The translations under genes were made by a program, and so were the position numbers. From positions 1 through 37,282 of the forward strand of contig CAOKLO010000011.1 in NCBI GenBank assembly GCA_948469375.1: DNA of 37,282 nt. Direction: 5' to 3'. Origin of the DNA: an uncultured bacterium (GTDB taxonomy: Bacteria > Bacillota > Clostridia > Oscillospirales > Oscillospiraceae). A model generated the notes under the pieces. It was not told the origin of the DNA, did not search any database, and saw nothing but the letters and a program-made list of their open reading frames with translations. Below are positions 15,656 to 24,243 of this stretch, one piece after another (position 1 is the stretch's first letter; the number at the start of each line of letters is the position of its first letter).

Positions 15656-16820
15656 TCCGATTACACTGGCCTCGCTCTTTGACGGCATAGGCGGCTTTCC
15701 CTATGCCGCCTCTTTTTATGGCATACGCTCCCTGTGGGCCAGCGAGATCGTGCCGGAGTGCGTATCCGTTACCCGGCGGCATTTTCCTGATATGGTCCAT
15801 ATGGGGGACATCACCCAGCTTCACGGCGGAACGCTCCCGCCTGTAGACATTGTGACCTTTGGAAGCCCGTGCCAAGGGCTTTCCGTCAGCGGACAGCGCC
15901 GGGGGCTGGCGGACAAACGCAGCGGCCTCTTTCTGGAGGCCATACGCATTATGGATGAAATGAGGGAGGCGACACATGGCGAATATCCCAAAATCGCGCT
16001 GTTCGAGAATGTCCCCGGCGCTCTGTCATCCGCTGGAGGGCTTGACTATCAGGTTGTCCTCCAGTCGTTCACAAAGGCCCAAATTCCAATGCCTCCATCT
16101 GGAAAGTGGGCAAACGCCGGAATGGTACGAGGCGGAGGCGTTGATCTCGCTTGGTGCGTGTACGATGCCCAACATTTCGGAACGGCACAGCGGCGCAGGC
16201 GCTTGTTTCTTGTCTGCGATTTTGCAGGAGAATGTGCCGGAGAGATACTGTTTGTCCCCAAAAGCCTGCGCGGGTATTTTGAGGCGGGCGGAGCGCCGAA
16301 GCAAGGTCTTACCGCCTTTGCTGAAAGCGGCGTTGATGCAGCAGGCGGGGAAATCGCAAGTCTGAACAGCCGCTTGGCTGAACCACTGTGTATGGGAACC
16401 TCGCAGGCCAACGCCAGTATTTTAGCGGGGCAGTCCCCCACGCTGACCTGCGCCCACGGTCAGGTACCGATCCTGGTCCACCCGCAGATTGCCGGAACCC
16501 TGTGCGCCTCCGGCGCTGGCCTCTCCCGCCCCGCCGGGATGAAGAGTGAAACAGATTTCTGCGTCACCAGTGTCGAGTTTTGTGAAAGCGGAAGCGCGGA
16601 CAATCAGAATTCCGGTCGTATCCGTTTCTGTTTGCGGCGGCTCTCCCCACTAGAGGCGGAAAGGCTGATGGGTTTCCCGGATTTTTGGACGGAGTACGGC
16701 CACGATGGGCGCTCTATCAGCGAAACGAAACGCTATTCTATGTTGGGCAACAGCGTTTGCACACCCTGTGTGGCCTATATCATGCAGGGGATTCAACAGG
16801 TATTACAAAGGAGGAATTAG
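15642..16820 (+). CDS. DNA cytosine-5 methyltransferase
   Basis: A 392-residue C5-cytosine DNA methyltransferase that transfers methyl from SAM to a target cytosine. Visible motifs are I (LFDGIGGFPYAA, 12-23), IV with the catalytic cysteine (GSPCQGLSVSGQRRG, about 75-89), VI (FENVPG, about 121-126), VIII (QRRRRLFLV) and X (MLGNSVCTPCVAYIM). The region between VIII and IX would be the target-recognition domain. The start is TTG at 15642, inside the end of the radical SAM frame, with AAGGAGG at 15624-15630. No matching endonuclease is adjacent, so it is an orphan methylase, most likely protecting the element from host restriction. That use is inferred. Confidence 0.93.
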   Translation: MAVHDPITLASLFDGIGGFPYAASFYGIRSLWASEIVPECVSVTRRHFPDMVHMGDITQLHGGTLPPVDIVTFGSPCQGLSVSGQRRGLADKRSGLFLEAIRIMDEMREATHGEYPKIALFENVPGALSSAGGLDYQVVLQSFTKAQIPMPPSGKWANAGMVRGGGVDLAWCVYDAQHFGTAQRRRRLFLVCDFAGECAGEILFVPKSLRGYFEAGGAPKQGLTAFAESGVDAAGGEIASLNSRLAEPLCMGTSQANASILAGQSPTLTCAHGQVPILVHPQIAGTLCASGAGLSRPAGMKSETDFCVTSVEFCESGSADNQNSGRIRFCLRRLSPLEAERLMGFPDFWTEYGHDGRSISETKRYSMLGNSVCTPCVAYIMQGIQQVLQRRN

Positions 16821-16824
16821 TCTC

Positions 16825-17259
16825 ATGGCCTATGTCCCTGTCCCGAAGGACCTCTCGCGGGTCAAAAGCAAAATCGCGTTCAACATGACAAAACGGCAGC
16901 TGATCTGTTTTGGCGGCGGTGCGCTTCTGGGCGTTCCGCTTTTCTTTCTGCTCAAAGCACCGCTGGGGAGCAGCACGGCGGCGATGTGCATGATGCTGGT
17001 CATGCTCCCGTTCTTCCTGCTGGGTATGTACGAGAAGAACGGACAGCCTCTGGAGAAGGTCGTGGCAAACATCGTGCGCATGTGCTTCCTCCGGCCCCGT
17101 CAGCGGCCCTACCGGACCAACAATTTCTATGCCGCCCTGGAGCGGCAGGACCGGCTCGACAAGGAGGTGTACCACATTGTCCACCGAAAAGCGCAGGCTG
17201 ACGCGCGCGGAGCGTCAGCAGATCGAACAGGCAATCGCAAGGGCAAAAAGGACGGATAA
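16825..17259 (+). CDS. PrgI family (VirB3-like) membrane protein
   Basis: A 144-residue protein of the PrgI family, usually encoded directly before VirB4 and acting like VirB3 as a small membrane partner of that ATPase. It starts MAYVPVPKDLSRVKSKIAFNMTKRQ and has two membrane helices (about 26-43 and 51-69), then a basic cytoplasmic tail. The ATG at 16825 is chosen for its AAAGGAGG (about 16807-16814). Its 3' end overlaps the virB4 start by more than 80 bp in another frame, so production of the pair is tightly linked. Confidence 0.9.
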   Translation: MAYVPVPKDLSRVKSKIAFNMTKRQLICFGGGALLGVPLFFLLKAPLGSSTAAMCMMLVMLPFFLLGMYEKNGQPLEKVVANIVRMCFLRPRQRPYRTNNFYAALERQDRLDKEVYHIVHRKAQADARGASADRTGNRKGKKDG

Positions 17260-19570
17260 AAAGGAGCTGTCCGCCCAGGACAGTATCCCCTATCAGCGGA
17301 TGTACCCGGACGGCATCTGCCGCGTCACCGATACCTATTACACCAAGACGGTGCAATTCCAGGACATCAACTATCAGCTCAGTCAGAACGAGGACAAAAC
17401 CGCCATTTTTGAGGGCTGGAGCGATTTCCTCAACTACTTCGACAGCTCCATCCACTTCCAGCTGTCCTTTCTGAACCTCTCCGCCGCCCAGGACGGCTTC
17501 TCCCGGAGCATTGTCATCCCCCTCCAGCCGGACGGCTTTGACGATGTACGCTTGGAGTACACGGAGATGCTGCAAAACCAGCTGGCGAAGGGCAACAACG
17601 GGCTTTCCAAAACGAAGTACCTCACCTTTGGCATCAACGCGGAAAACATCAAGATCGCAAAACCCCGGCTGGAGCGGATTGAGACCGATGTCGCCAACAA
17701 TTTCAAGCGGCTGGGCGTGGCCTGCTCCCCCATGAACGGCGCGGAACGCCTGCGGCTGCTCCACGCCATCTTCCATATGGACGGCCAGGAGCATTTCCGG
17801 TTCTCCTGGGACTGGCTGGCCCCCTCCGGCCTCTCCACCAAGGACTTCATCGCCCCCAGCTCCTTTGAGTTCAAAAACGGGCGGATGTTCCGCATGGGGC
17901 AGAAGTTCGGCGCGGCCTCCTTTGTCCAGATTCTCGCCCCCGAGCTGAACGACCGGATGCTGGCGGATTTCCTGGACATGGAATCCAGTCAGATCGTCAA
18001 CCTCCATATCCAGTCCGTGGACCAGATCAACGCCATCAAGACCGTCAAGCGGAAGCTCACCGACCTGGACCGGCAGAAGATCGAGGAACAGAAAAAGGCG
18101 TTTCGCGGCGGCTACGATATGGACCTGATCCCGTCCGACCTCGCCACCTATGGCAATGAGGCCAAGAAGCTGCTGCAAGACCTCCAGAGCCGGAACGAGC
18201 GGATGTTCCTCATGACCTTCCTGGTGGTGAACACGGCGGACAGCCAGCGGCAGCTTGGAAACAACGTCTTCCAGGCCAGCTCCATTGCTCAGAAGCACAA
18301 CTGCCAGCTGGTCCGCCTGGACTTTCAGCAGGAGGAAGCCCTGATGTCCTCCCTGCCTCTGGGGCTGAACCAGATCGAGATTCAGCGGAGCCTCACCACC
18401 AGCTCCACCGCCATTTTCGTCCCCTTCACCACCGAAGAGCTGTTTCAGAGCGGCAAGGAAGCCCTCTACTATGGGCTGAACGCCCTCAGCAACAACCTCA
18501 TCATGGTGGACCGCAAGCTGTTAAAGAACCCTAACGGGTTAATCCTTGGCACCCCTGGCAGCGGCAAATCCTTCTCCGCGAAGCGGGAAATGCTCAACGT
18601 CTTCCTCGTCACCGATGATGATATTCTCATCGCGGACCCGGAGGCCGAGTATTATCCCCTGGTCCAGCGGCTGGGCGGTCAGGTCATCAAAATCTCTCCC
18701 ACCAGCAAGCAGTACGTCAACCCCATGGACCTCAACCTGGACTATTCGGACGATGAATCCCCGCTGTCGCTGAAGGTGGACTTTCTGCTCTCCTTCTGCG
18801 ACATCGTGGTGGGGAGCAAGGACGGCCTCCAGCCCGTGGAGAAGACGGTCATTGACCGCTGTGTCCGGCTGGTGTACCAGAACTATCTCAACGACCCCCG
18901 CCCGGAGAATATGCCCATTCTGGAGGACCTCTACAACACTCTCCGAGCGCAGGACGAGAAGGAGGCCCACTTCATCGCCACCGCGCTGGAAATCTACGTC
19001 ACCGGCAGTCTCAACGTGTTCAACCACCGGACCAATGTGGACATCAACAACCGGATCGTGGCCTACGACATCAAGGAGCTGGGCAAGCAGCTCAAGCAGC
19101 TGGGGATGCTGGTCATTCAGGATCAGGTGTGGAACCGCGTCACAGTAAATCGTGCCGCCGGGAAGACTACGCGGTATTACTGTGACGAATTTCACCTTTT
19201 GCTGAAAGGCGAATTGGCCTCCTGGAGTGTGGAAATCTGGAAAAGATTCCGAAAATGGGGAGGAATCCCGACCGGAATTACGCAAAACAGCAAGGACCTC
19301 CTGGCAAGCCCGGAGATTTCCAACATCCTGGAGAACAGCGATTTCATCTATATGCTCAATCAGGCCCAGGGCGACCGGCAGATTCTGGCGAAGCAGCTGA
19401 ACATCTCTCCGCATCAGCTCTCTTACGTTACTCATTCTGGCGAGGGCGAGGGGCTGCTGTTCTACGGCAACATCATCCTGCCCTTTGTGGACCGCTTCCC
19501 CAAGGATACGGAACTGTACCGGATCATGACCACGAAGCCGTCTGAAATGACGGCGGAGGCGGCGGTATGA
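17177..19570 (+). CDS. virB4: VirB4-type conjugation ATPase
   Basis: A 797-residue ATPase that energises the mating channel (CD1110-type VirB4). The N-terminal half (about 30-420) is the CagE/TrbE-like domain. The ATPase half has Walker A GTPGSGKS (about 457-464), DPEAEYYPLVQRLGGQ after it, Walker B YYCDEFH (about 667-673) and a late GITQNSKDLL motif. TTG at 17177 is chosen because AAGGAGGT (17161-17168) stands just upstream; the frame is open for 16 more codons but without a ribosome site. It overlaps prgI before it and shares an ATGA overlap with the hydrolase gene after it. No damage was seen. Confidence 0.94.
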   Translation: MSTEKRRLTRAERQQIEQAIARAKRTDKKELSAQDSIPYQRMYPDGICRVTDTYYTKTVQFQDINYQLSQNEDKTAIFEGWSDFLNYFDSSIHFQLSFLNLSAAQDGFSRSIVIPLQPDGFDDVRLEYTEMLQNQLAKGNNGLSKTKYLTFGINAENIKIAKPRLERIETDVANNFKRLGVACSPMNGAERLRLLHAIFHMDGQEHFRFSWDWLAPSGLSTKDFIAPSSFEFKNGRMFRMGQKFGAASFVQILAPELNDRMLADFLDMESSQIVNLHIQSVDQINAIKTVKRKLTDLDRQKIEEQKKAFRGGYDMDLIPSDLATYGNEAKKLLQDLQSRNERMFLMTFLVVNTADSQRQLGNNVFQASSIAQKHNCQLVRLDFQQEEALMSSLPLGLNQIEIQRSLTTSSTAIFVPFTTEELFQSGKEALYYGLNALSNNLIMVDRKLLKNPNGLILGTPGSGKSFSAKREMLNVFLVTDDDILIADPEAEYYPLVQRLGGQVIKISPTSKQYVNPMDLNLDYSDDESPLSLKVDFLLSFCDIVVGSKDGLQPVEKTVIDRCVRLVYQNYLNDPRPENMPILEDLYNTLRAQDEKEAHFIATALEIYVTGSLNVFNHRTNVDINNRIVAYDIKELGKQLKQLGMLVIQDQVWNRVTVNRAAGKTTRYYCDEFHLLLKGELASWSVEIWKRFRKWGGIPTGITQNSKDLLASPEISNILENSDFIYMLNQAQGDRQILAKQLNISPHQLSYVTHSGEGEGLLFYGNIILPFVDRFPKDTELYRIMTTKPSEMTAEAAV

Positions 19571-21234
19571 AGAAAAATCCCCGCCTCCAGTTTACGGATT
19601 CCGAGCTGAACCCGAAGCTGCGCCAGCGCGTCCGCCGCGCCGGAAAGGCGGCGGACAAGGCGGAGGCGGCGCGGGAGAAGATACCCAAGGCCAAAAAGAA
19701 GGTCAAACGGGCGGTCCTGGACCCGGAAACCGGGAAAATCAAGGCGCGGCTTTTCTTTGAGGAAGTAGACAAGCCGAAGCCCCCCTCCAAATTGTCCCAC
19801 GCCGTTCGGGACACCCCCGGCAATACGCTGGCTGCGACCGTCCACCGGGAAGTGCGGCAGTCCGAGCAGGACAACGTTGGCCTGGAAATCGCCCACCGGC
19901 TGGAAGAAGCGGCGGAGGCTGGCGGACGGCTGGCACAGCACTCCTACCGCGCCGGGAAGTTAAAGCCCTACCGGAAAGCGGCGAAAGCGGAGCGGCAGCT
20001 GGAAAAGGCCAATGTGAACGCCCTGTATCAGAAGCACCTCCAGGACAACCCCCAGCTCTCCAGCAACCCCCTCTCCCGCTGGCATCAGAAGCGGGCCATC
20101 CGGAAGCAGTACGCCGCTTCGGTCCGTTCCGGCCAGAGCGCCGCCGCAACGGTAGAGACTACCGCAAAAACGGCGGCGGAGAAGGTGAAAGAGGGCACGG
20201 ATTTCGTCCGGCGGCACAAAAAGGGCATCGGCATCATTGCCGGACTGGCGGTGTGCGTCTGCCTGCTGCTCAACTGCGTGTCCTCCTGTTCCATTCTGGC
20301 ACAGGGGATCGCGTCCAGCCTGGGCAGCTCCACCTTCCCCTGCGAGGATGCGGATATGCTGGGCGCGGAGGCGGCGTATGCGGGGATGGAGGCGGCGCTC
20401 CAGAATGAGCTGAACAACTATGCCGCCCTGCACCCCGGCTATGATGAATACCGCTTCGACCTGGACGAGATCGGGCATGACCCCTACGTCCTCATTTCCC
20501 TGCTCACCGCCTGCCACGGCGGACCCTGGACGCTCCCGGAGGTCCAGGGGACCCTCGATCTGCTCTTTGACCAGCAGTACACCCTTACGGAGGCCGTGAC
20601 AACGGAGACACGCTACAACGCCGCCGGTCATCCGTATCCCTGGACCGTCTGCAATGTAACGCTGGAGAATTTCGACCTGTCCCACCTTCCGGCCTATCTG
20701 CTGGACGAGGACGGCCTGAGCCTCTACGCCAGCTTCATGGCGAACCTGGGCAACCGGCCCGACCTGTTCCCCGTGGGAGCCTACCCCAACGCCTCCCAGA
20801 CACAGCCCTATCTGGACTATGACGTGCCGCCGGAGGCTTTGGCGGACGCGCAGTTTGCCGCCATGCTCACCGAGGCGGAGAAGTATCTGGGGTTTCCCTA
20901 TGTCTGGGGCGGAAGCAGTCCCTCTACATCATTTGATTGCAGCGGGTTTGTCAGTTGGGTCATCAATCACAGCGGATGGAACGTGGGGCGGCTGGGGGCC
21001 AAGGCCCTGTGTAATCTCTGTACGCCGGTATCCCCTGCCAACGCCCAACCGGGAGATTTGGTGTTTTTCATCAATACCTACAACGCTCCCGACCCCAGCG
21101 CACCCACCCACTGCGGCATCTATGTGGGCAATCACATGATGATCCACTGCGGCTCGCCGATCTCCTACGCCGACCTGAACAGCACCTACTGGCAGGACCA
21201 CTTTTACACCTACGCCAGACTTCCATCCCCATAA
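19567..21234 (+). CDS. Membrane-anchored NlpC/P60 peptidoglycan hydrolase (CD1108-like)
   Basis: A 555-residue cell-wall enzyme of the conjugation machinery, corresponding to the VirB1-like hydrolase of Gram-positive systems. Residues 1-215 are highly charged, Lys/Ala/Glu-rich and probably cytoplasmic. One membrane helix lies at about 219-242. A central extracellular domain follows, with the C-terminal NlpC/P60 domain at about 435-550: YLGFPYVWGG, the catalytic-Cys motif FDCSGF (Cys about 458), PGDLVFF and the histidine motif THCGIYVGN. It would cleave stem-peptide bonds locally so that the channel can cross the wall. Its start overlaps the virB4 stop by 4 bp. Confidence 0.92.
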   Translation: MKKNPRLQFTDSELNPKLRQRVRRAGKAADKAEAAREKIPKAKKKVKRAVLDPETGKIKARLFFEEVDKPKPPSKLSHAVRDTPGNTLAATVHREVRQSEQDNVGLEIAHRLEEAAEAGGRLAQHSYRAGKLKPYRKAAKAERQLEKANVNALYQKHLQDNPQLSSNPLSRWHQKRAIRKQYAASVRSGQSAAATVETTAKTAAEKVKEGTDFVRRHKKGIGIIAGLAVCVCLLLNCVSSCSILAQGIASSLGSSTFPCEDADMLGAEAAYAGMEAALQNELNNYAALHPGYDEYRFDLDEIGHDPYVLISLLTACHGGPWTLPEVQGTLDLLFDQQYTLTEAVTTETRYNAAGHPYPWTVCNVTLENFDLSHLPAYLLDEDGLSLYASFMANLGNRPDLFPVGAYPNASQTQPYLDYDVPPEALADAQFAAMLTEAEKYLGFPYVWGGSSPSTSFDCSGFVSWVINHSGWNVGRLGAKALCNLCTPVSPANAQPGDLVFFINTYNAPDPSAPTHCGIYVGNHMMIHCGSPISYADLNSTYWQDHFYTYARLPSP

Positions 21235-21248
21235 AGCAGGAGGTTTGA

Positions 21249-22061
21249 ATGGAGAGCTTCAGCAATCAACTCTACCACATGGACTGCATGGACCTGCTTG
21301 CGCAGCTCCCGGATGGCTGTGTGTCCATGGTCCTGACCGACCCGCCCTATGGAATCCAATATCAGAACAACTTTGCCCAGCACCCCCACCCCATGATCGC
21401 CGGGGATGACGGCATCGACTACGCGCATTTTTCCAAAGAGTGCTTCCGCATTTTGCGCGATGACGCACACGCCTATTTCTTCACCCGCTTTGACTGCTAC
21501 CCGTATCACTACCAATGTTTGAAGCAGGCGGGCTTTTCCATCAAAAACTGTCTGGTGGTGGAGAAGGGCTCTGTAGGCGGGATTGGCGATTTGCGGGGCA
21601 GCTATGCCAACAACGCCGAGTGGATTATCTTCTGCCAAAAAGGGCGGCGGACATTCCAAAGCACCACGCTGCTGGAAAACCGAAAAAAGGAAGGGACACT
21701 GTTTCGTCCGGGAGCGAACCCCAGCAAACGCTATAAGACCCGGTTCAATGCCTGCTGGTTCGGCGCGGAGTACCCCAAAGCCACCCATAACGCCGTCTGG
21801 CAGAAGAAGAACCAGATATTCCATCCCACTGTCAAAAACGAGGTCTTTTTATCCTGGCTGATTCAGATTTCCAGCCAGCCGGGGGAGCTGATTTTTGACG
21901 GGTTTATGGGCAGCGGCAGCACAGCGGTGGCGGCAATTTCCACCGGGCGGCGCTATTTGGGGGCGGAGATCAACCGGGATTATTTTGAGCTGGCACAGAG
22001 CAGGATCGCCCAAAAAGGAAAGGAGTTGCATCATAATGAATCCGAAGATCAGGAAAATTGA
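21249..22061 (+). CDS. Beta-class DNA N-methyltransferase (DPPY type)
   Basis: A 270-residue SAM-dependent methyltransferase acting on exocyclic amines of DNA. The catalytic motif TDPPYG is at 30-35 and the SAM-binding motif FDGFMGSGST lies near 216-225. This order (IV before I) is the beta class. Tyr in DPPY points to adenine-N6 more than cytosine-N4. A final GRRYLGAEINRDYFELAQSRI block is typical. AGGAGG precedes the ATG. No endonuclease is next to it, so it is an orphan, possibly anti-restriction or epigenetic. It overlaps the DUF4315 gene. Confidence 0.92.
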   Translation: MESFSNQLYHMDCMDLLAQLPDGCVSMVLTDPPYGIQYQNNFAQHPHPMIAGDDGIDYAHFSKECFRILRDDAHAYFFTRFDCYPYHYQCLKQAGFSIKNCLVVEKGSVGGIGDLRGSYANNAEWIIFCQKGRRTFQSTTLLENRKKEGTLFRPGANPSKRYKTRFNACWFGAEYPKATHNAVWQKKNQIFHPTVKNEVFLSWLIQISSQPGELIFDGFMGSGSTAVAAISTGRRYLGAEINRDYFELAQSRIAQKGKELHHNESEDQEN

Positions 22062-22284
22062 CATCGAGTATGAGAAGAACGCGGCAAAGATCACCGAGCT
22101 GCAAGAGCGGCAGCGTGAGCTGGAGAAGCTGCGCCTGGAGCTGGAGAATCTGGACATCATTGGCATCGTGCGAAACATGGGCCTGACCCCGGACCAGCTG
22201 GCGGCGCTCATCCAGGCCAGCAAGACCGCCGCGCCCAGCGGCACCCCCGAGAGGAAGGAGGGAGCGGACCATGTGGAGAACTAA
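22036..22284 (+). CDS. DUF4315 family coiled-coil protein
   Basis: An 82-residue protein matching DUF4315, a small family always seen near DUF4366 in these ICEs; its function is unknown. Residues 5-45 form a charged coiled coil (KITELQERQRELEKLRLELENL), then NMGLTPDQLAALI. The ATG at 22036 has AAAGGAG at about 22018-22024. It overlaps the methyltransferase gene before it and the DUF4366 gene after it, which suggests coupled translation. Confidence 0.87.
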   Translation: MNPKIRKIDIEYEKNAAKITELQERQRELEKLRLELENLDIIGIVRNMGLTPDQLAALIQASKTAAPSGTPERKEGADHVEN

Positions 22285-23638
22285 ACTGCGTATCCTCGCC
22301 ACCCTTCTGGCGGCGGTGCTGCTGCTGTCGGCCTTCACCGCCCCTGCGGGAGGCGCGGACATTGGCATTCAGATCGCCCCGCCCACCGGCTGGACGAACC
22401 GGGATGCCAATGTGACCATCACCATCACGGACCATGCCGGGAACGGCTTTTCGAGGGCAACGGTGAAGGGCGAAGGGGACTGGCGGGACATCACCGCTGA
22501 GCTGGAGCAGCAGTCCGGCCAGTACGATACGGTCCTGACGGTCTCCGGCAACTGCACCGTGACCGTCAACGTCACCGGCTGGGATGGCCAGACCTATGAG
22601 AAATCCCAGGAAATCAAATGCTTCGACCGGGATGCGCCCACCCTGCGCACCAGCTTCACCGCCCAGCAGCTCCATGTGGAGGCCGCTGACACGGCCTCCG
22701 GCGTGGCGGCGGTCTATGTGGATGGACAAAAATATACCGCGCTCGATAACGGCGCGGTGGATGTCCCTCTTGTGGAGATCGGGGCCGATCACCCCAAAAT
22801 CAACGTCCAGGCGGAGGACAACGCGGGGAACCGCTCCCAGGCGGTGACGGTGGAGAACCCCAGCTATCAGACCGCCGCCAAGGAGCCGGAAGCGCCGCCT
22901 GTCCAGACCACGCCGCCCGTGACAACGAAGCCTGTAACTACCACGCAGACCACCACCGCTCTTCCCACGAAGCCCCCCACGGGCGGCGGTAGCACCACGA
23001 CTACTGCGCCGGTTGAGCCTACAGCGCCCAGGGAGCCGGACGGGAAGGAGGAACCCGGTTCCGGTACGGCCCTGACCCCGGAGGGCAATCTGTCCCTCTC
23101 CGATGACATCCACAGCGCCACGTCAGAGGAAAAGCAGTTTGTCACCGTCACCACCAAGAGCGGAAACTACTTCTATCTGATTATCGACCGAGCCGAGGAC
23201 GGCGAGAACAGCGTCCACTTCCTCAATCAGGTGGACGAGGCCGACCTGCTGGCTTTGATGGAAGACGGCGGGACTGGTGCTGCCACTCCCGCCGCCTGTT
23301 CCTGCACGGACAAGTGCAAGGCCGGAGCGGTCAATACCGCCTGTGAGCTGTGCGCCGTGGATATGACGGAGTGCGTGGGCAGGGAGCCGCCCCCGGAGCC
23401 TGACCCGGACCCGGATGTAGACCCCGATCCCGTTCCTGACCCCGATCCGAAACCGGAAAAGGGCGGCAAGAACGGTCTGCTGATCGTTGTGCTGGTGGTG
23501 GCCCTGGCGGGCGGCGGCGCGGCCTACTTCTTGAAATTCAAGAAGAACAAGCCCGACACCAAGGGCAGCGCCGATCTGGACGATTACGACTACGGTGATG
23601 AAGGCGATGAGGACGAAAAGGAGGACGAGGACGCATGA
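22271..23638 (+). CDS. DUF4366 (CD1107-like) surface protein, single-pass membrane anchor
   Basis: A 455-residue exported protein. The signal peptide covers about residues 1-29. Residues 30-200 are an Ig-like beta region (DRDAPTLRTSF, ADTASGVAAVYVDG, VQAEDNAGNRSQAVTV). A Thr/Pro-rich spacer follows at about 210-265, then the DUF4366 core (EEKQFVTVTTKSGNYFYLIIDR...NSVHFLNQVDEADLL), a cysteine-rich segment (CSCTDKC...C.LC....TEC) and an Asp-Pro repeat. A membrane helix (about 400-423) and an acidic cytoplasmic tail end the protein. The family is fixed in this ICE group and is probably part of, or attached to, the mating channel on the outside. Exact role unknown. Confidence 0.9.
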   Translation: MWRTKLRILATLLAAVLLLSAFTAPAGGADIGIQIAPPTGWTNRDANVTITITDHAGNGFSRATVKGEGDWRDITAELEQQSGQYDTVLTVSGNCTVTVNVTGWDGQTYEKSQEIKCFDRDAPTLRTSFTAQQLHVEAADTASGVAAVYVDGQKYTALDNGAVDVPLVEIGADHPKINVQAEDNAGNRSQAVTVENPSYQTAAKEPEAPPVQTTPPVTTKPVTTTQTTTALPTKPPTGGGSTTTTAPVEPTAPREPDGKEEPGSGTALTPEGNLSLSDDIHSATSEEKQFVTVTTKSGNYFYLIIDRAEDGENSVHFLNQVDEADLLALMEDGGTGAATPAACSCTDKCKAGAVNTACELCAVDMTECVGREPPPEPDPDPDVDPDPVPDPDPKPEKGGKNGLLIVVLVVALAGGGAAYFLKFKKNKPDTKGSADLDDYDYGDEGDEDEKEDEDA

Positions 23639-23832
23639 CCCGCTTCACGGACAGCCCTATGGAGGGCATCATGCAGCAGCTTCCCCGCTCCCGCCGGGAC
23701 CGGCCCACGCCGGTCCCGCCCAGGGGCCACCCCTGCCGGGGCTGCAAGCGGTATGGGTATGGCTGCGTCCTGCCCTGCCATCGTGGCGTGACCCGTCAGC
23801 CGGTTATTACTGGTCGCTCTCCTGCTCGATGA
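23635..23832 (+). CDS. Small cysteine-bearing ICE protein
   Basis: A 65-residue protein whose ATG overlaps the DUF4366 stop (ATGA), a strong sign of translational coupling. The N-terminus MTRFTDSPMEGIMQQLPR is followed by a basic Pro-rich stretch and a cysteine motif (CRGCKRYGYGCVLPCHR) that could bind zinc. Small proteins of this look follow DUF4366 in related elements, to my recollection. Function unknown. Its 3' end overlaps the convergent minus-strand gene by 26 bp. Confidence 0.6.
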   Translation: MTRFTDSPMEGIMQQLPRSRRDRPTPVPPRGHPCRGCKRYGYGCVLPCHRGVTRQPVITGRSPAR

Positions 23833-24115
23833 TTCCATAGGGGACCACAATATTTTCCTCTGCCACGGGCGGGGACACTACGCCGTCCATCTGATACTGA
23901 TACCAGTCTGAATCGTTCAGTTCATCCTCCGGGGGATAGGCGCAGACGGTGCATCCGGCATATTCGGGATTCTCCGATAAATCCTCACATATGGCCTCGA
24001 TCAGCCGGTCCATGGCATCGTCAATATCCTCGCCGTACTCCACACCGACCAGCTCATGCTGGTTGTAGTTTTCAATATCTTCATCAGCAATGCGGTAAAT
24101 GATGTACTTTTTCAT
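23807..24115 (-). CDS. Small acidic hypothetical protein, minus strand
   Basis: A 102-residue very acidic soluble protein (MKKYIIYRIADEDIENYNQHE...) with no motif I recognise. Two cysteines are close together (GCTVC). Its own promoter (24148-24176) and a GAGAGGTA ribosome site support it as a real, separately expressed gene. It is convergent with the preceding operon and divergent from topB. Its small acidic nature would fit a DNA-mimic or inhibitor protein, but nothing in the sequence shows that. Confidence 0.7.
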   Translation of the reverse strand: MKKYIIYRIADEDIENYNQHELVGVEYGEDIDDAMDRLIEAICEDLSENPEYAGCTVCAYPPEDELNDSDWYQYQMDGVVSPPVAEENIVVPYGIIEQESDQ

Positions 24116-24147
24116 AGCGATTACCTCTCACAGTATTTGTCTTCCCC

Positions 24148-24176
24148 ATTGTAGCCTGTCCCGCCCTATAAAGCAA
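24148..24176 (-). promoter_or_regulatory. Sigma-A-type promoter for the minus-strand acidic gene
   Basis: On the minus strand TTGCTT (24176-24171) and TACAAT (24153-24148) are separated by exactly 17 bp. The -10 matches five of six consensus bases and the -35 three of six. Start of transcription is expected near 24141, giving a leader of about 25 nt before the ATG at 24115. Confidence 0.6.
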
Positions 24177-24187
24177 CCCATATTTTT

Positions 24188-24217
24188 GAGCGGCCCCGAC
24201 AAAATGCGGGGCCGCTC
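24188..24217. promoter_or_regulatory. 11-bp GC-rich hairpin upstream of topB
   Basis: Arms 24188-24198 and 24207-24217 are perfectly complementary around an 8-nt loop. No T tract follows in the rightward direction, and in the leftward direction it precedes the promoter. It may act as a weak terminator of the upstream operon or as a 5'-leader structure of the topB transcript. I saw no good rightward promoter in 24116-24243. Confidence 0.45.
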
Positions 24218-24243
24218 TCCATTTCAAGAAGGGAGTGATTTCC

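Noticed and set aside
22920-23050. Thr/Pro-coding repeats as a DNA repeat array or CRISPR
   Set aside because: Units are irregular and explained by the Thr/Pro-rich spacer of the DUF4366 protein. No CRISPR-like repeat-spacer pattern was seen anywhere in the window.
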